Below are positions 1-10,698 of a stretch of 64,000 nucleotides of DNA, one piece after another. A program made the position numbers and the translations under genes. The stretch comes from Achromobacter insolitus (lineage in GTDB: Bacteria; Pseudomonadota; Gammaproteobacteria; Burkholderiales; Burkholderiaceae_B). The notes under the pieces were generated by a model. The model had not been told where the DNA came from. It saw only the letters and a list, made by a program, of their open reading frames with translations, and did no database searches. The first letter of the stretch is position 1. Each line of letters begins with the position of its first letter. The DNA lies in the NCBI RefSeq assembly GCF_002209555.1, contig NZ_NJIF01000013.1:1-64000 (forward strand). The letters are read 5' to 3'.

Positions 1-26
1 GCCCCTTTGTGTTGCCCCTTTGTGTT
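1..26. repeat. 13-bp tandem direct repeat at window edge
   Basis: GCCCCTTTGTGTT occurs twice back to back at positions 1-13 and 14-26. It lies at the window edge, so further copies could exist outside. No function is visible. Confidence 0.5.
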
Positions 27-62
27 GCGCGCCTTGCGGCCCGTTCTTTGTGACGCCGCAGC

Positions 63-107
63 AAACAAAAATCCCTCGCCGCAACAGCCTGCGAGGGATT
101 TTTGTTT
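63..107 (-). terminator. Rho-independent terminator after dctD
   Basis: Perfect inverted repeat with 17-nt arms (63-79 and 91-107) around an 11-nt loop. The GC core CCCTCGC/GCGAGGG is flanked by A runs on one side and T runs on the other, so it can terminate in both directions. It lies just downstream of the dctD stop codon. Confidence 0.85.
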
Positions 108-126
108 GGGGCTTCTGCTGGAAAAG

Positions 127-1536
127 CTATTGCTGCGTGTATTGCTGCCGGTCTATGCCGTGGCGCTGCAGCTTGTCGTAAAAAGTCTTGCGTGGGATGC
201 CAAGGGATTCCAGCGTGGCCTTGATGTCGCCCTGGTGTTCCTGGAGCGCGTCGCGGATGAGCTGCGCTTCGAAGCGTTCCATCCGCTCCGGCAGGCTCTC
301 TGAGATGTCCGGCATGGCGGGAGTGGGCGGAGTTGGCGAGTTCAGCACGCCCAGCACGACGCGCTCGGCAAAGTGCGCAAGTTCGCGCACATTGCCGGGC
401 CAATCGTGGGTCATGACATATTGCTTGATGGACGCGGGCATTTCGGGAATTTCGCGTTGGAAACGGCGCGATGCATGCCCGAGATAGTGGGCAAAGAGCA
501 GCGGAATGTCTTCCCGCCGTTCGCGCAAGGGCGGGATCCGGATGGTTACGACATTCAAGCGGTAGAACAGGTCCTCGCGGAATTTATCGCGTATGGCCGG
601 ACTGCCCAGGTCTTCCTTGGTCGCGGCCACCACGCGCAAGTCCAGACTGCGCACTTCGTTGCTGCCCAGGGGGGTGATCTGACGCGATTCCAGTACGCGC
701 AATAGCTTGACCTGGACGGCCAGGGGCATGCTTTCGATTTCGTCCAGGAACAAGGTGCCGCCGCTGGCATGTTCGATGCGGCCGATGCGTTTTTTCTGGG
801 CGCCGGTGAACGCGCCAGGCTCGTGGCCGAAGAGTTCGCTCTCGATAACGCTTTCGGGCAGGGCGCCGCAATTGATCGCTACCAGCGCGCGATGCCGACG
901 ACGGCTAAGACGATGCAGAGCGGTAGCCACGACTTCCTTGCCGGTGCCTGTTTCACCTTCGACCAGAACGTCTACGTCCGCGTCGGCGATGTGGCGCAGC
1001 GTTTGTTTGATCCGCTGCATGGCGGGCGTGGTGCCGATGAAGGGCACCTCGTCGGCTTCGACCGCAAAGGCGGCTTCACGCAGGCGGCGATTTTCCAGGA
1101 TCAGATGGCGCTTTTCCGCGGCGTGCCTGATCGCCGTGATGAGCCTGTCCGCGGCATAGGGCTTGGCCAGGAAATCGTAGGCGCCGTCTTGCATGCACTG
1201 CACGGCGGTTGCGATGTCGCCATGCCCGGTGATGAGGATCACAGGAATGTCGGGATCGATATCGCGCATGCGCCGGAACAGCTGCAGGCCGTCCATGTCC
1301 GGCATGCGGATGTCGCTTACGACTACGCCGTCGAACTCACGCGTCAGCAACGGCAACGCGGCGCGCGCGCTGGCGTGCGCATCCACTTTGATGCCGTGCA
1401 GTTTAAGTGTTTGCGCGTTGGCGCGCAGCAGCTCCTCGTCGTCGTCGATGAACACCGCTCGCGGTGAAAACGGCTGCTGCAGGCTGCCGTCCAGGGAGGC
1501 TGGCGGGGGAGATGGGAGTTCAGTTGCTGGGGGCAT
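127..1536 (-). CDS. dctD: C4-dicarboxylate response regulator DctD (NtrC family)
   Basis: This 469-residue protein is the sigma54-dependent activator partner of DctB. The receiver domain (about 27-145) has the acidic cluster DDD at 31-33 and the expected phosphoacceptor Asp75 in [11 protein letters not shown] central AAA+ domain follows, with Walker A GETGTGKE and the sigma54-contact motif GAFTGA. A C-terminal Fis-type helix-turn-helix ends the protein ([18 protein letters not shown]). The ATG overlaps the end of dctB by 17 nt, so the two are probably translationally coupled. Family knowledge predicts that phosphorylated DctD activates dctA, and a matching sigma54 promoter with candidate activator sites lies upstream of the divergent dctA. 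An NtrC-family regulator for a related substrate cannot be excluded, but the neighbourhood makes DctD very likely. Confidence 0.93.
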   Translation of the reverse strand: MPPATELPSPPPASLDGSLQQPFSPRAVFIDDDEELLRANAQTLKLHGIKVDAHASARAALPLLTREFDGVVVSDIRMPDMDGLQLFRRMRDIDPDIPVILITGHGDIATAVQCMQDGAYDFLAKPYAADRLITAIRHAAEKRHLILENRRLREAAFAVEADEVPFIGTTPAMQRIKQTLRHIADADVDVLVEGETGTGKEVVATALHRLSRRRHRALVAINCGALPESVIESELFGHEPGAFTGAQKKRIGRIEHASGGTLFLDEIESMPLAVQVKLLRVLESRQITPLGSNEVRSLDLRVVAATKEDLGSPAIRDKFREDLFYRLNVVTIRIPPLRERREDIPLLFAHYLGHASRRFQREIPEMPASIKQYVMTHDWPGNVRELAHFAERVVLGVLNSPTPPTPAMPDISESLPERMERFEAQLIRDALQEHQGDIKATLESLGIPRKTFYDKLQRHGIDRQQYTQQ

Positions 1537-3520
1537 GATGGAGGCTCGTAGCGTTGCCTTGGCCGGGTGCCTTGCGCAACGTCAGAATAAACATCGCACC
1601 GCTGCCTGGGCCATGCGGAGCGGGGAAAGTGGGGTCGGCCGGGTCTGCGGCGATCAGGTCGCCGCCGAATTCAGCGACGATGTCTCGGCAGATGACCAAG
1701 CCAAGTCCCAGGCCTTCCGGCTTAGTGGTGTGAAAAGGGGTAAACAGGTGGGCGCGAGTTTCCGGGGATAAGCCGGGGCCGTTGTCGCTGACGTAGACCT
1801 GCACCGTGGCTCCCAGGTCTTGCAAGGCGACGACGATGCGGCCGTCCGCCAGGCCTTCCAGGGCTTCCATGGCGTTCTGCAGCAGATTCACCAGCACCTG
1901 TTCCAGTCGCACGCGGTTGGCCTGAACCTGGTAGTTCTGGGCCTCGGGTGGCCGCTGCAATACGACGCCTTGCCTCCGCGCGCGCGGCGCGACCAGCAGC
2001 AGGGCGCCTTCCAGGCAGTCCTTCAAGCTGACCGGCCCCACCGAGGCCCCGGCCTTGCGCGAGAAAGCACGCAATTCACCGGTGATGTGGCCGATACGTT
2101 CGGTCAATGCAGCGATGGTGCCCAGGTTCTCTTGTGCGGCCCGATCATCCTGCCGCCGCAAGAACTCAGCGGCGTTGTCGGCGTAAGCGCGTATCGCGGC
2201 GACGGGTTGATTGATCTCGTGTGCCACGCCGGCGGCCACTTGGCCGAGCAAGGCAAGCTTGCTGGCCTGGACCAGTTCTTCCTGCATGGTGTGCAGGCGG
2301 GCCGCCGTGCGCTGGCGTTCGTCCATTTCATCCACCAGCTGTTCGTTCACCCTCAACAACTGCGACGTGCGTTCGTCGACTAGTGAGGCCAACTGTTCCT
2401 GGACGGCCGCCTGCTGTTCAGCGCGTTCGCGGTTGCGCTGCCGGCGAAAGAGGATGAAACCGACGATGGCGGCCAGCGCGCTCTGAGCCAGCAAAGCGCC
2501 GAGCTGCGCGTTGGCGGTCGCTTGGTTGATGGCCGCCTGCACCGGCGACAACAGGTGCAAAGTCCAGCCGGGCGATTCCACGATAGGCAGGGTCGTGTGC
2601 AGTAGCGGAGCGCCGGCGGGGATCTGCGGCAGGGTGGACTCCGTGCGGACGAGCTGGCCGTTGCTGACCGGGTGCAGCGGCGGTTTGAGCGGCAAGGGTT
2701 GGAACAGGGCATCGCCGAACTGCAGGCTGGTGCGCAACGTGCGCGCCAGGGGCGGGGCCAGCGGCGCCAGCACGTCGAAGCGCCAGTCGGAGATGCTGCC
2801 CAGCAACACCACACCATGTTCGTCGGTGACGAAAATGGGGGCATTGGACTGGCGCCAATCGGCTTCCAGGTCGCGGAAGTCCACTTTCAGTACGACCACG
2901 CCCAGCATGGCGCCATTGGCGCCGTCCACCCGCCTGGAAAGATACAGCCCAGCTTCATGGCTGATCGTGCCCAGGGCGAAATGCTCTGCCGAACCCCTGG
3001 AGACCGCGCCCTGGAAGTAGGGCCGGAATTGATAATCCACGCCAACGAAGGTGGCTGGTTCGCGCCAGTTGCTGGCAGCAATGGCGAGGCCCTTCTTGTC
3101 CAGGACGTAGATAGCGGACGCGCCCACGCCGCGGCTGAGCGTATCGAGTTTTTCGTCCAGGGATTCGATCTGCGCGGGCGAGCTTTGCTGCAAGGCGGCA
3201 CGCACATCGACGTCCCGGGTGAGGACGAATGGCAACGCCCGGAACTTGTCGAGATTGTTGCGCAGGAGCGCGGCATTGATCTGCGCGGCGCCCCGCGCCT
3301 GCGCCGATGCATTTTGCAGCGCGCCGTCGCGAGCCCAGAGCGTGGCGATATGCAGCACGCCAAAGACGATGCCTGTGCCCAAGAGCATGGCGGCGGCCCG
3401 CCAGGGCCACGACCATGCGGAAGCTGGGCGCGTGCGGGCAGGCCGATTTTCGGAGTCCGGATTGGGCGCCGAGGCGGCGGAGGAAGGGCGACTAGACATG
3501 GGTTGTGCGGTTTTTCGCAC
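1520..3520 (-). CDS. dctB: C4-dicarboxylate sensor histidine kinase DctB
   Basis: Membrane sensor kinase of up to 666 residues. After a Pro/Ser-rich cytoplasmic stretch comes a transmembrane helix near 45-65, then a long periplasmic sensor region. A second helix lies near 340-358 ([16 protein letters not shown]). The dimerisation box [12 protein letters not shown] carries the predicted phosphoacceptor His434, and the ATPase domain has N box [10 protein letters not shown] and glycine boxes DNGPGLS and GLGLGLVI. The start is uncertain. GTG at 3520 has an AAGGTAG Shine-Dalgarno-like sequence but sits inside an inverted repeat that may be a DctD site; ATG at 3499 is an alternative seven codons later. 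dctB overlaps dctD and is divergent from dctA, the usual arrangement for this regulon. Confidence 0.92.
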   Translation of the reverse strand: MRKTAQPMSSRPSSAASAPNPDSENRPARTRPASAWSWPWRAAAMLLGTGIVFGVLHIATLWARDGALQNASAQARGAAQINAALLRNNLDKFRALPFVLTRDVDVRAALQQSSPAQIESLDEKLDTLSRGVGASAIYVLDKKGLAIAASNWREPATFVGVDYQFRPYFQGAVSRGSAEHFALGTISHEAGLYLSRRVDGANGAMLGVVVLKVDFRDLEADWRQSNAPIFVTDEHGVVLLGSISDWRFDVLAPLAPPLARTLRTSLQFGDALFQPLPLKPPLHPVSNGQLVRTESTLPQIPAGAPLLHTTLPIVESPGWTLHLLSPVQAAINQATANAQLGALLAQSALAAIVGFILFRRQRNRERAEQQAAVQEQLASLVDERTSQLLRVNEQLVDEMDERQRTAARLHTMQEELVQASKLALLGQVAAGVAHEINQPVAAIRAYADNAAEFLRRQDDRAAQENLGTIAALTERIGHITGELRAFSRKAGASVGPVSLKDCLEGALLLVAPRARRQGVVLQRPPEAQNYQVQANRVRLEQVLVNLLQNAMEALEGLADGRIVVALQDLGATVQVYVSDNGPGLSPETRAHLFTPFHTTKPEGLGLGLVICRDIVAEFGGDLIAADPADPTFPAPHGPGSGAMFILTLRKAPGQGNATSLHHAPSN

Positions 3521-3521
3521 A
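3504..3521. promoter_or_regulatory. Candidate DctD activator site 1
   Basis: Perfect inverted repeat TGTGCG-GTTTTT-CGCACA overlapping the dctB start. It lies about 115 bp upstream of the sigma54 -24 element of dctA, a normal distance for an NtrC-type enhancer site. Assignment to DctD is inferred from position. Confidence 0.55.
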
Positions 3522-3535
3522 TTCTACCTTGCTTG

Positions 3536-3553
3536 TGTGTGGAATTTCGCCTG
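3536..3553. promoter_or_regulatory. Candidate DctD activator site 2 (imperfect)
   Basis: TGTGTG-GAATTT-CGCCTG has the same 6-6-6 layout as site 1 and matches its arms at 9 of 12 positions. It starts 32 bp away, close to three helical turns, so both sites would lie on one face of the DNA, as expected for tandem enhancer sites. Confidence 0.42.
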
Positions 3554-3603
3554 AAAAGAGCGGTTGAATTTCCGTGGTGATGGGGATAACCGTTTTCAAT
3601 CAA

Positions 3604-3619
3604 TGACTTGCGTAAGTCA
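3604..3619. repeat. 16-bp inverted repeat upstream of the dctA promoter
   Basis: TGACTT-GCGT-AAGTCA lies only 17 bp upstream of the -24 element. It could bind a further regulator, but it is unusually close to the promoter for a sigma54 enhancer site. Role unknown. Confidence 0.35.
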
Positions 3620-3636
3620 GATAACGCCTGGGCGGT

Positions 3637-3652
3637 TGGCACGAGTCTTGCA
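3637..3652 (+). promoter_or_regulatory. Sigma54 (-24/-12) promoter of dctA
   Basis: TGGCACG-AGTC-TTGCA matches the RpoN consensus. The invariant GG (3638-3639) and GC (3650-3651) are separated by exactly 10 bp. Transcription should start near 3662, giving a leader of about 125 nt before dctA. Confidence 0.85.
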
Positions 3653-3788
3653 TTACCCAGTCCAAGTCTCGCGATTTGGCAGAGATGAAATCGGCTTGTG
3701 ATGACACCCGCAGGCCAGAAAACAGATAACGCCCCGTCGCCCGTGCCCAACCGCCCGGAGCAAGGGGCCTTGGTGGGGACAAATCCCA

Positions 3789-5156
3789 ATGATCGACGTG
3801 GATCAAGTCGCGCCCGCGCGCAAGCTCAAGTTCTATCAAATCCTCTATGTGCAGGTGATTTTCGCCATCTTGGTGGGGGTGCTGCTGGGTGCATTCAAGC
3901 CGGAGCTCGGCCAGCAGATGCAACCGCTGGGAGATGCCTTCATCAAGCTGGTGAAGATGATCATCGCCCCGGTGATTTTCCTGACCGTGGCCACTGGCAT
4001 CGCCGCGATGAGCGACCTGAAAAAGGTCGGTCGCGTGGCGGGCAAGGCCATGCTGTATTTCCTGGTGTTCTCAACGCTCGCGCTCATTGTGGGAATGATC
4101 GTCAGCCATATCGTCCAGCCGGGTGCCGGCATGCACATCGACCCCAAGACGCTCGATGAGAAGGCGGTGTCGGGTTACGTGGCCAAAGCGCATGATTCAA
4201 CCATCACCGGCTTCCTGATGAACGTGATCCCGACCACGATCTTCAGCCCATTCGTGGGCGGCGATATTCTCCAGGTCCTGTTTGTGGCCGTGTTGTTTGG
4301 AGTCTCGCTGGCCATGGTGGGGGAGCGCGGCAAGCCGATACTGAACTTCATGACTGCCCTGGCCCAGCCGGTTTTCAAGCTGGTCGCCATCTTGATGAAG
4401 GCCGCGCCCATCGGGGCCTTTGGTGCGATGGCCTTTACCATTGGCAAGTACGGCATCAAATCCGTCATCAATCTGGCGATGCTGGTTGGCACCTTCTACG
4501 CGACGTCGGTGCTGTTCGTGGTCGTGGTGCTTGGCCTGGTGGCCCGCTACAACGGTTTCTCGATCCTCAAGCTGGTGCGCTACATCCGCGAAGAACTGCT
4601 GCTGGTGCTTGGTACCAGTTCTTCCGAGGCCGCGCTGCCCACGCTGATGCAGAAGATGGAGCGCGCCGGATGTTCGAAGTCGGTAGTGGGCCTGGTGGTG
4701 CCTACCGGTTATTCGTTCAACCTGGATGGCACCAATATCTACATGACGATGGCGGCGCTGTTCATTGCCCAGGCTTGCGACATTCCTCTGTCGCTGGGCG
4801 ATCAGATCCTGCTGCTGCTGGTTGCGATGCTGAGTTCCAAAGGCGCGGCGGGTGTCACTGGTGCGGGCTTCATCACCTTGGCTGCCACGCTGTCAGTCGT
4901 GCCTTCCGTGCCGGTCGCTGGCATGGCACTGATTCTTGGCGTGGACCGCTTCATGTCCGAATGCCGCGCGCTGACCAATCTGGTCGGCAATGCGACCGCT
5001 ACCGTGGTCGTCGCGCGTTGGGAAGGGGAACTGGATCAGGAGCAGTTGCATGCAGCCCTGGAGGGCGACGTCCAGCCCGTGCCGGCTTCCGTCCCGGTCC
5101 AGGAGAAGCCCTCCGCGGGCGTGGTGACGCTGGGCCGGCCGGTGCAGCACGGTTGA
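3789..5156 (+). CDS. dctA: C4-dicarboxylate:cation symporter DctA
   Basis: Inner-membrane carrier of 455 residues in the DAACS family, importing succinate, fumarate and malate. Family signatures are present: the serine-rich re-entrant loop [16 protein letters not shown] near 275, the substrate/cation motif [15 protein letters not shown] near 308, and [14 protein letters not shown] near 348. Hydrophobic segments run through the protein, and the length matches known DctA (about 430-460). It stands alone behind a sigma54 promoter and is followed by a strong terminator, while its two-component regulators are encoded divergently. Expression is therefore expected to respond to external dicarboxylates through DctB/DctD. 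Nothing in the sequence looks damaged. Confidence 0.95.
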   Translation: MIDVDQVAPARKLKFYQILYVQVIFAILVGVLLGAFKPELGQQMQPLGDAFIKLVKMIIAPVIFLTVATGIAAMSDLKKVGRVAGKAMLYFLVFSTLALIVGMIVSHIVQPGAGMHIDPKTLDEKAVSGYVAKAHDSTITGFLMNVIPTTIFSPFVGGDILQVLFVAVLFGVSLAMVGERGKPILNFMTALAQPVFKLVAILMKAAPIGAFGAMAFTIGKYGIKSVINLAMLVGTFYATSVLFVVVVLGLVARYNGFSILKLVRYIREELLLVLGTSSSEAALPTLMQKMERAGCSKSVVGLVVPTGYSFNLDGTNIYMTMAALFIAQACDIPLSLGDQILLLLVAMLSSKGAAGVTGAGFITLAATLSVVPSVPVAGMALILGVDRFMSECRALTNLVGNATATVVVARWEGELDQEQLHAALEGDVQPVPASVPVQEKPSAGVVTLGRPVQHG

Positions 5157-5187
5157 TGGGTGCTTGAAGAAAGACTGGATTGCGATG

Positions 5188-5226
5188 AAAAATCCCCCGG
5201 ACTGCAAGGTCTCGGGGGTTTTTTTC
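5188..5226 (+). terminator. Rho-independent terminator of dctA
   Basis: Stem CCCCCG (5194-5199) / CGGGGG (5213-5218) with an upstream A run and a downstream run of seven T. It is also oriented to serve the convergent maf gene. Confidence 0.85.
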
Positions 5227-5245
5227 GGGACGAGTGCCGCGTCTA

Positions 5246-5860
5246 TCAGGGAATCTGGATGCCTGCCGCGCGCAACAGGTTTGCCGTTTCGAACAAGGGC
5301 AGACCCATGACACCGGTATAGCTGCCGGCGATATGGGAAATGAACGTGCCGGCCAGGCCCTGGATGCCGTAGGCGCCCGCTTTGCCAAAGGGCTCGCCGC
5401 TGTCGCAATAACGGCTGATTTCCGCGTCCGTCAGCTCCCGCATGCGGACTTCGGTGACGGAGACGGCTTCCTGCAATTGGTCTCCCGAGCAGACGGCGAC
5501 GGCGGTGTGTACTTCGTGCGCCGAGCCCGACAGGGCACGCAGGATGCGGATCGCGTCGTCCCGGTCGACGGGTTTGCCGAGTACCGTGCCCGCCAGGATG
5601 ACCGTCGTGTCGGCGGCCAGGAGCGGCAACTGAGACAGATGCTGGCTGCGCATCCAATCGCGGCCGCGCAGCGCCTTGTCTCTTGCGGTGCGCCGGACGT
5701 AGTCGGCGCCGCTTTCACCGGGATGCTGGGGTTCGTCCTCGCCCGGAGGGGCTGGCACGAGCAGGACTTCGTGTGCCACGCCGATCTGTGTCAGCAGTTC
5801 GCGCCGCCGGGGGCTGGCGGATGCAAGGTAGAGGCGCGTGGGGGTAACGGAGTCGGTCAT
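5246..5860 (-). CDS. maf: Maf-family nucleotide pyrophosphatase
   Basis: This 204-residue protein has the Maf signature LYLASASPRRRELL at its N-terminus and the catalytic-region motif AADTTV near 82-87, followed by GKP. Maf proteins hydrolyse dTTP, UTP or modified nucleotides to the monophosphate and are linked to division arrest and nucleotide-pool cleaning. It is the last gene of the leftward run yebC-purD-hemF-nadD-rsfS-rlmH-maf, 34 nt after rlmH, and its 3' end faces the dctA terminator. Which Maf subfamily (YhdE- or YceF-like) it belongs to is not settled. Confidence 0.9.
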   Translation of the reverse strand: MTDSVTPTRLYLASASPRRRELLTQIGVAHEVLLVPAPPGEDEPQHPGESGADYVRRTARDKALRGRDWMRSQHLSQLPLLAADTTVILAGTVLGKPVDRDDAIRILRALSGSAHEVHTAVAVCSGDQLQEAVSVTEVRMRELTDAEISRYCDSGEPFGKAGAYGIQGLAGTFISHIAGSYTGVMGLPLFETANLLRAAGIQIP

Positions 5861-5894
5861 GCGTCAGCGAGGTAGGCGCCGGCCCGGCCAGCGG

Positions 5895-6365
5895 TCAGGC
5901 GCGGTGATAGGGATGGTTGGTCATGATGGCCCAGGCTCGGTAGAGCTGCTCGGCCAGCACCACGCGCACCATGGGGTGGGGCAGCGTCAGCGAGGACAGG
6001 CGCAACTGTCCGGCGCAAGAGGCCTTCAGGCCGGCGTCCAGCCCGTCCGGACCGCCGACGAGAAACGCGACGTCCTGACCGCCGGCGCGCCATTGCTCCA
6101 GCCTTTGCGACAACGCCATGGTGGTGAGGTCTCGTCCGCGTTCATCCAGCGCCAGGCGCAAGGCGCCGGCGGGCAGTGCGGCTTCGATCCGTTTGGCTTC
6201 CGCCGCCATCATCTGAGCGGGCGTTTTGCCGGTGGTGCGCGGCTCGGGCTTGATTTCGCGGAGTTCCAGCGCGCAGTCGGCCGGCAGGCGTTTGGCGTAG
6301 TCGTCCCAGGCGGTTTGCACCCAGTCCGGCATCCGCGTCCCCACGGCCACGACTATCAGCTTCAC
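5895..6365 (-). CDS. rlmH: 23S rRNA pseudouridine-1915 N3-methyltransferase RlmH
   Basis: SPOUT-class methyltransferase acting on helix 69 of 23S rRNA. From the GTG at 6365 the protein is 156 residues and begins with [15 protein letters not shown] after the initiator, matching the usual ~155-residue length and the conserved N-terminus. An ATG 14 codons upstream lies inside rsfS and would add a non-family extension, so I prefer GTG. The C-terminal SAM-binding knot region carries [10 protein letters not shown] and the end reaches YHRA. It starts 7 nt after the rsfS stop, in the common rsfS-rlmH arrangement. Confidence 0.92.
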   Translation of the reverse strand: MKLIVVAVGTRMPDWVQTAWDDYAKRLPADCALELREIKPEPRTTGKTPAQMMAAEAKRIEAALPAGALRLALDERGRDLTTMALSQRLEQWRAGGQDVAFLVGGPDGLDAGLKASCAGQLRLSSLTLPHPMVRVVLAEQLYRAWAIMTNHPYHRA

Positions 6366-6372
6366 GGCGGAC

Positions 6373-6774
6373 TCAGTATTCGCCGTCGTGAGCGCCGTCG
6401 GTGGCAACCGGCACTGCGCGGGTGGACTCAGGCAGGAGCTTTACGCGTACCGGCTTGCCGCCCCAGATTTCTTCCAGGTTGTAGTACTGACGGATTGCGG
6501 GCTGCATGATGTGCACGACCACGTCGCCGAGGTCGACGACGACCCATTCGCCCGTGTCTTCACCTTCGATGGTGATTCCGGAGAGATCGAGCGCGCGGCC
6601 GCGGTCCGCCACGCTGGAAGCGAGGGCGCGAGTTTGGCGGTTGGAGGTGGCGCTTGCAATCACGACGCGATCGAACAGGCTGGTCAGATGCGTGGTGTTG
6701 AAGACCTTGATGTCTTGCGCCTTGACGTCTTCGAGGGCGTCGATGACGGCGCGTTGGAGTTTTTGTATATCCAT
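6373..6774 (-). CDS. rsfS: Ribosome silencing factor RsfS
   Basis: This 133-residue RsfS/Iojap protein binds ribosomal protein uL14 and blocks subunit joining during starvation. Family features are [25 protein letters not shown] near 23-48 and the C-terminal half [16 protein letters not shown] followed by YYNLEEIW. The Ala/Pro/Asp-rich tail after the conserved domain is lineage-specific. It lies between nadD and rlmH, a widely conserved order; the 74-nt gap to nadD is the largest within this part of the run. Confidence 0.94.
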   Translation of the reverse strand: MDIQKLQRAVIDALEDVKAQDIKVFNTTHLTSLFDRVVIASATSNRQTRALASSVADRGRALDLSGITIEGEDTGEWVVVDLGDVVVHIMQPAIRQYYNLEEIWGGKPVRVKLLPESTRAVPVATDGAHDGEY

Positions 6775-6848
6775 AGCAGCAAATATAACCCGCGCGCGGA
6801 GAGCGAATGCTGGTCCGGTGGCGTTTTCAGTGCCCGGCGGGTGTGGGT

Positions 6849-7442
6849 TTATCGGTAAAGATGGTGCGCCGCAATATAGGCGGCGACTGGTGCGGCAAGC
6901 ATGCCGTCGGTGGATTCACCTTGCGCAAGGCGTCGGCGGATCTCCGAGGCCGATACCGGCATGGGGGTAAAAGGCAGTTCCTGGAGTTTGCGCCCCTGGC
7001 TGAGCAGATGTGCGGCCAGCGCAGGCGGAGCGCTGAGTTTGGTGCCCGGGCGGGTGGCGACGGCCAGATCCACCAGGCTCGCGATGTCCTGCCAGTTGCG
7101 CCAGGTGCAGAAATTTGCGAGCTGGTCGGTGCCCAGCAGCCAGACATAGCGAGCGTCCTGAGGCAGGGCGCGAAGCGTGTCGATGGTGTAGGTTGCGCCG
7201 CCACGTTCGATTTCGATGGGATTGACCACCAGGCCCGCATGGCCGGCAATGGCCAGCTGCAGCATGTCACGGCGTTGTTCGGCCGTGGCATGCAGCGCCG
7301 CGCGTTGCCAGGGATTGGCCGCGGGGATGAGCTGCACCTCGGCCAGGCCAAGGGACTGCAAGGCATTCTGCGCCAATGCGATATGCGCGAGGTGGACGGG
7401 GTCGAAACTGCCGCCCAGGAGGCCGATGCTTTTCAAACCCAA
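6849..7442 (-). CDS. nadD: Nicotinate-nucleotide adenylyltransferase NadD
   Basis: Transfers AMP from ATP to nicotinate mononucleotide in NAD synthesis. The 197-residue protein has the nucleotidyltransferase motif [11 protein letters not shown] at 10-20 and the C-terminal SASEIRRRL segment corresponding to the family's second ATP-binding motif. Its ATG overlaps the hemF stop region by 10 nt, so translation of the two is likely coupled. It precedes rsfS as in many proteobacteria. Confidence 0.94.
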   Translation of the reverse strand: MGLKSIGLLGGSFDPVHLAHIALAQNALQSLGLAEVQLIPAANPWQRAALHATAEQRRDMLQLAIAGHAGLVVNPIEIERGGATYTIDTLRALPQDARYVWLLGTDQLANFCTWRNWQDIASLVDLAVATRPGTKLSAPPALAAHLLSQGRKLQELPFTPMPVSASEIRRRLAQGESTDGMLAAPVAAYIAAHHLYR

Positions 7443-8344
7443 TCCCGCGGTTTCAGGTAGGCAGCCAATTCCGCTTCGGGTGTGCCCGTCTCGGGTTGCC
7501 AGTCATAGCGCCACTGCGCCAGGGGCGGCATGGACAGCAGGATCGATTCGGTGCGGCCGCCGGACTGCAGGCCGAACAGCGTGCCGCGGTCGAAGACCAG
7601 GTTGAATTCCACGTAACGGCCCCGGCGGTAGGCCTGGAAGTCGCGTTCGCGTTCGCCGTAGTTCTGGCCGCGGCGGCGTTCCACGATCGGCATGTAGGCC
7701 GGGAGGAAGGCGTCTCCCACGGAGCGGGTCAGGGCGAACGAGGCGTCGAACCCGGGTGCATTCAGATCGTCGTAGAAGATGCCGCCGACGCCGCGCGTTT
7801 CATTGCGGTGCTTCAGGAAGAAATACTCGTCGCACCAGCGTTTGTAGCGCGGGTAATAATCGGCGCCGTGAGCAGCCAGCGCGTCCCGGCAGGTGACGTG
7901 GAAATGGCGGGCGTCTTCCTCGAACGGATAGTAAGGCGTCAGGTCGATGCCGCCGCCGAACCAGAAGACGTCAGCCTCGTCGTGCCCGGGGCGGGCGGCC
8001 GCCAGGAACATGCGCACGTTCATGTGCGTGGTGGGCACATAGGGATTGCGTGGGTGCAGCACCATGGACACGCCCATGGCTTCCCATGAACGGCCCGCCA
8101 GTTCGGGGCGGTGCGCGCTGGCCGAGGGGGGCAGCCTGGTGCCCTGGACGTGGCTGAACAGCACGCCGGCCCGCTCGAACAACGAGCCGCCTTCCAGCAG
8201 GCGCGATAGTCCACCGCCGCCTTCGGGGCGCACCCATTCGTCGCTGCGGAAAGCCGCGCCTTCAGCGGCTTCCAGGGCGCCGACGATACGGGCCTGCAAG
8301 CCGGTGAGGTAGTCTCGGACGGAAGAGACGGGCAAGGCGTTCAT
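7433..8344 (-). CDS. hemF: Oxygen-dependent coproporphyrinogen III oxidase HemF
   Basis: Aerobic haem pathway enzyme converting coproporphyrinogen III to protoporphyrinogen IX. The 303-residue protein is close to the E. coli length (299) and shows family blocks [20 protein letters not shown] and [14 protein letters not shown], plus [15 protein letters not shown] near the C-terminus. It lies 12 nt after purD and overlaps nadD, so it belongs to the same transcription unit. Confidence 0.95.
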   Translation of the reverse strand: MNALPVSSVRDYLTGLQARIVGALEAAEGAAFRSDEWVRPEGGGGLSRLLEGGSLFERAGVLFSHVQGTRLPPSASAHRPELAGRSWEAMGVSMVLHPRNPYVPTTHMNVRMFLAAARPGHDEADVFWFGGGIDLTPYYPFEEDARHFHVTCRDALAAHGADYYPRYKRWCDEYFFLKHRNETRGVGGIFYDDLNAPGFDASFALTRSVGDAFLPAYMPIVERRRGQNYGERERDFQAYRRGRYVEFNLVFDRGTLFGLQSGGRTESILLSMPPLAQWRYDWQPETGTPEAELAAYLKPRDWV

Positions 8345-8356
8345 CTACGGATCCAG

Positions 8357-9664
8357 CTAGACGTTGGGCTTGGACTTCTGCTGGGACGGCTTGAGCGCGC
8401 GCCAGCCGATGTCGCTGCGGTACTGACGGCCGTCGAAATGGATGCCATCGATCGCTTCGTAGACGCGGTCGCGGGCCATCTTGACAGAGTCGCCGAGCGC
8501 CGTGACGCACAGCACGCGGCCACCGGTGGTCTTGATTTCCTCGCCATCCAGCTTGGTGGCGGCGTGGAACACCATGCAGTCCTCGGCGTCGGCGGGCAGG
8601 CCGCGGATGACGTCGCCGGTGCGCGGCGTGTTGGGGTAGTTGTGCGCGGCCAGCACGGCGCCCAGCGCGGTGCGGCGGTCCCAGATGATGTCGGCCTGGT
8701 CGAGCGTGCCGTCCACGGCATGCTCCAGGGCGTCCAGCAGATCGCTCTTGACGCGCATCATGATGGGCTGGGTTTCCGGGTCGCCCATGCGGCAATTGAA
8801 CTCCAGGGTCTTGATTTCGCGATCGGGGTCGTCACCCGGCGCGATCATGAGGCCTGCGTACAGGAAACCCGTGTACGGGATGCCGTCACGCGTCATGCCC
8901 TGCACGGTCGGCAGGATGATTTCGCGCATGATGCGGTGGTGCAGTTCCGGAGTGACGATGGGGGCGGGCGAATAGGCGCCCATGCCGCCCGTGTTGGGCC
9001 CCTGGTCGCCGTCCTGCAAGCGTTTGTGGTCCTGGCTGGTGGCCAGGGCGAGGACGTTGCGGCCATCGCACATGACGATGAAGCTGGCTTCTTCGCCCAC
9101 CAGGCATTCTTCGATGACGACGCGCGCGCCTGCTGCGCCCATGGAACCGTCACCCAGCATGGCGTCCACGGCGGCATGTGCTTCCTCCAGCGTGGCGGCG
9201 ACCACAACGCCCTTGCCGGCAGCCAGACCGTCGGCCTTGATCACGATGGGCGCGCCTTCCTGGTCGATGTAGGCGTGCGCCTTGGCCGGGTCGGTAAAGG
9301 TTTCGTAGCGGGCGGTCGGGATGTTGTGCCGGACCATGAAGGCCTTGGCGTAGTCTTTCGAGCTTTCCAGTTGGGCGGCGGCCTTGGTCGGCCCGAAGAT
9401 CTTCAGGCCACGGGCGCGGAATACATCCACGACGCCGGCGGCCAGCGGGGCCTCGGGGCCGACGACGGTCAGGGCGACTCCTTCGCGTTGCACGAAATCG
9501 GCCAATTCCTCGGCATTGGTGAACGGAATGTTCTCGATCTGTTCGGCCCGTTGCGTGCCGCCGTTGCCCGGGGCAACGTACACCTTGTGGACGCGCGGGG
9601 AGCGGGCCAGACGCCAGGCGAGGGCATGTTCACGGCCGCCAGAGCCAATTACCAGGAGTTTCAT
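8357..9664 (-). CDS. purD: Phosphoribosylamine-glycine ligase PurD
   Basis: Second step of purine synthesis, joining glycine to phosphoribosylamine with ATP. The 435-residue protein starts [17 protein letters not shown], the GARS N-domain signature. The ATP-grasp domain carries [18 protein letters not shown] near 140-157, then [14 protein letters not shown] and [11 protein letters not shown]. Full length. The 142-nt gap to yebC holds short GC-rich inverted repeats (for example arms GCGCC/GGCGC at 9694-9707), which may be part of the purD leader. Confidence 0.95.
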   Translation of the reverse strand: MKLLVIGSGGREHALAWRLARSPRVHKVYVAPGNGGTQRAEQIENIPFTNAEELADFVQREGVALTVVGPEAPLAAGVVDVFRARGLKIFGPTKAAAQLESSKDYAKAFMVRHNIPTARYETFTDPAKAHAYIDQEGAPIVIKADGLAAGKGVVVAATLEEAHAAVDAMLGDGSMGAAGARVVIEECLVGEEASFIVMCDGRNVLALATSQDHKRLQDGDQGPNTGGMGAYSPAPIVTPELHHRIMREIILPTVQGMTRDGIPYTGFLYAGLMIAPGDDPDREIKTLEFNCRMGDPETQPIMMRVKSDLLDALEHAVDGTLDQADIIWDRRTALGAVLAAHNYPNTPRTGDVIRGLPADAEDCMVFHAATKLDGEEIKTTGGRVLCVTALGDSVKMARDRVYEAIDGIHFDGRQYRSDIGWRALKPSQQKSKPNV

Positions 9665-9806
9665 GTTGCGTGGTTCTTAAGGTTGCCAGTCGAGCGCCGC
9701 AAGGCGCCAGCCCGTGGGAGTAGGCCAAGGAAGCCGGGCGGGCCCGGATCCGGTGACAGCGTGGCGCCGAGAAGGCGGGGCCTTCGCGTCGCCGGGGGTA
9801 AAGGGA

Positions 9807-10538
9807 TTACTGCGCTTCGTCGAAAACGACGGTGGTATAGACTTCCTGCACGTCGTCCAGGCCTTCCAGGGCGTCGAGCAGTTTTTGCATCTTGATCGCG
9901 TCTTCGCCAGCGAGTTCGGTCTCGTTCAGGGCCTTCATGACGATGCCGTCCACCTCGGCCTTCAGGCCGGCGGCGTCGAAGGCGCTGCGCACGGCGGCGT
10001 AGTCGGCCGGCGCGCAGACCACTTCGATCACGCCTTCCTCGTCGGTTGTAACGTCTTCGGCGCCGGCCTCAAGGGCCGTTTCCATGACCTTGTCTTCCGA
10101 CGTGCCGGGCGCAAACACGAATTGGCCGCAGTGTTTGAACATGAAGGCGACAGAGCCTTCCTGGCCCAGGTTGCCGCCGTTCTTGGCGAAGGCATGGCGC
10201 ACTTCGGCGACCGTTCGGGTGCGATTGTCGGTCATGCAGTCGACGATCACGGCTGCGCCGCCGATGCCATAGCCTTCGTAGCGGACTTCTTCGTAGGCTT
10301 CGCCGTCCGCGCCGCCCGCGCCGCGCTGGATGGCGCGCTGGATGTTGTCCTTGGGCATGTTGGCGTCGGTGGCCTTGTCCCAGGCCATGCGCAGGCGCGG
10401 GTTGCTGTCCGGGTCAGGGCCGCCGGCACGCGCCGCCACGGTGATTTCACGAATGATCTTGGTCCAGAGCTTTCCGCGCTTGGCGTCTTGGCGCCCTTTA
10501 CGGTGCTGAATATTGGCCCATTTGCTGTGTCCGGCCAT
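9807..10538 (-). CDS. yebC: YebC/PmpR-family protein (TACO1-like)
   Basis: This 243-residue protein starts [18 protein letters not shown], the diagnostic N-terminus of the family. Members are described as DNA-binding regulators (PmpR) or as translation factors relieving stalling at proline stretches; the sequence does not tell which applies. Other family blocks are [19 protein letters not shown] and [15 protein letters not shown]. It heads the leftward run to maf and is divergent from the ATPase at 10699; the 160-bp gap must carry both promoters. Confidence 0.93.
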   Translation of the reverse strand: MAGHSKWANIQHRKGRQDAKRGKLWTKIIREITVAARAGGPDPDSNPRLRMAWDKATDANMPKDNIQRAIQRGAGGADGEAYEEVRYEGYGIGGAAVIVDCMTDNRTRTVAEVRHAFAKNGGNLGQEGSVAFMFKHCGQFVFAPGTSEDKVMETALEAGAEDVTTDEEGVIEVVCAPADYAAVRSAFDAAGLKAEVDGIVMKALNETELAGEDAIKMQKLLDALEGLDDVQEVYTTVVFDEAQ

Positions 10539-10698
10539 GGCTTCCCAGGGTAAATAGTGTGCAAAGATGGCATTTTACCGTGCCGGCGCCCGGCGCGCCC
10601 GGGGGCGGACCGCATGTGTCCTTATTGCCACGCGCACAAGCGGTGCGGCAGGCTCTACACTTGGGCATCCATCTGATTCCTGGTTCGGAGAGCTGCAC

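Noticed and set aside
8438..9895. 485-codon plus-strand frame opposite purD
   Set aside because: Antisense to purD; no domain recognised.
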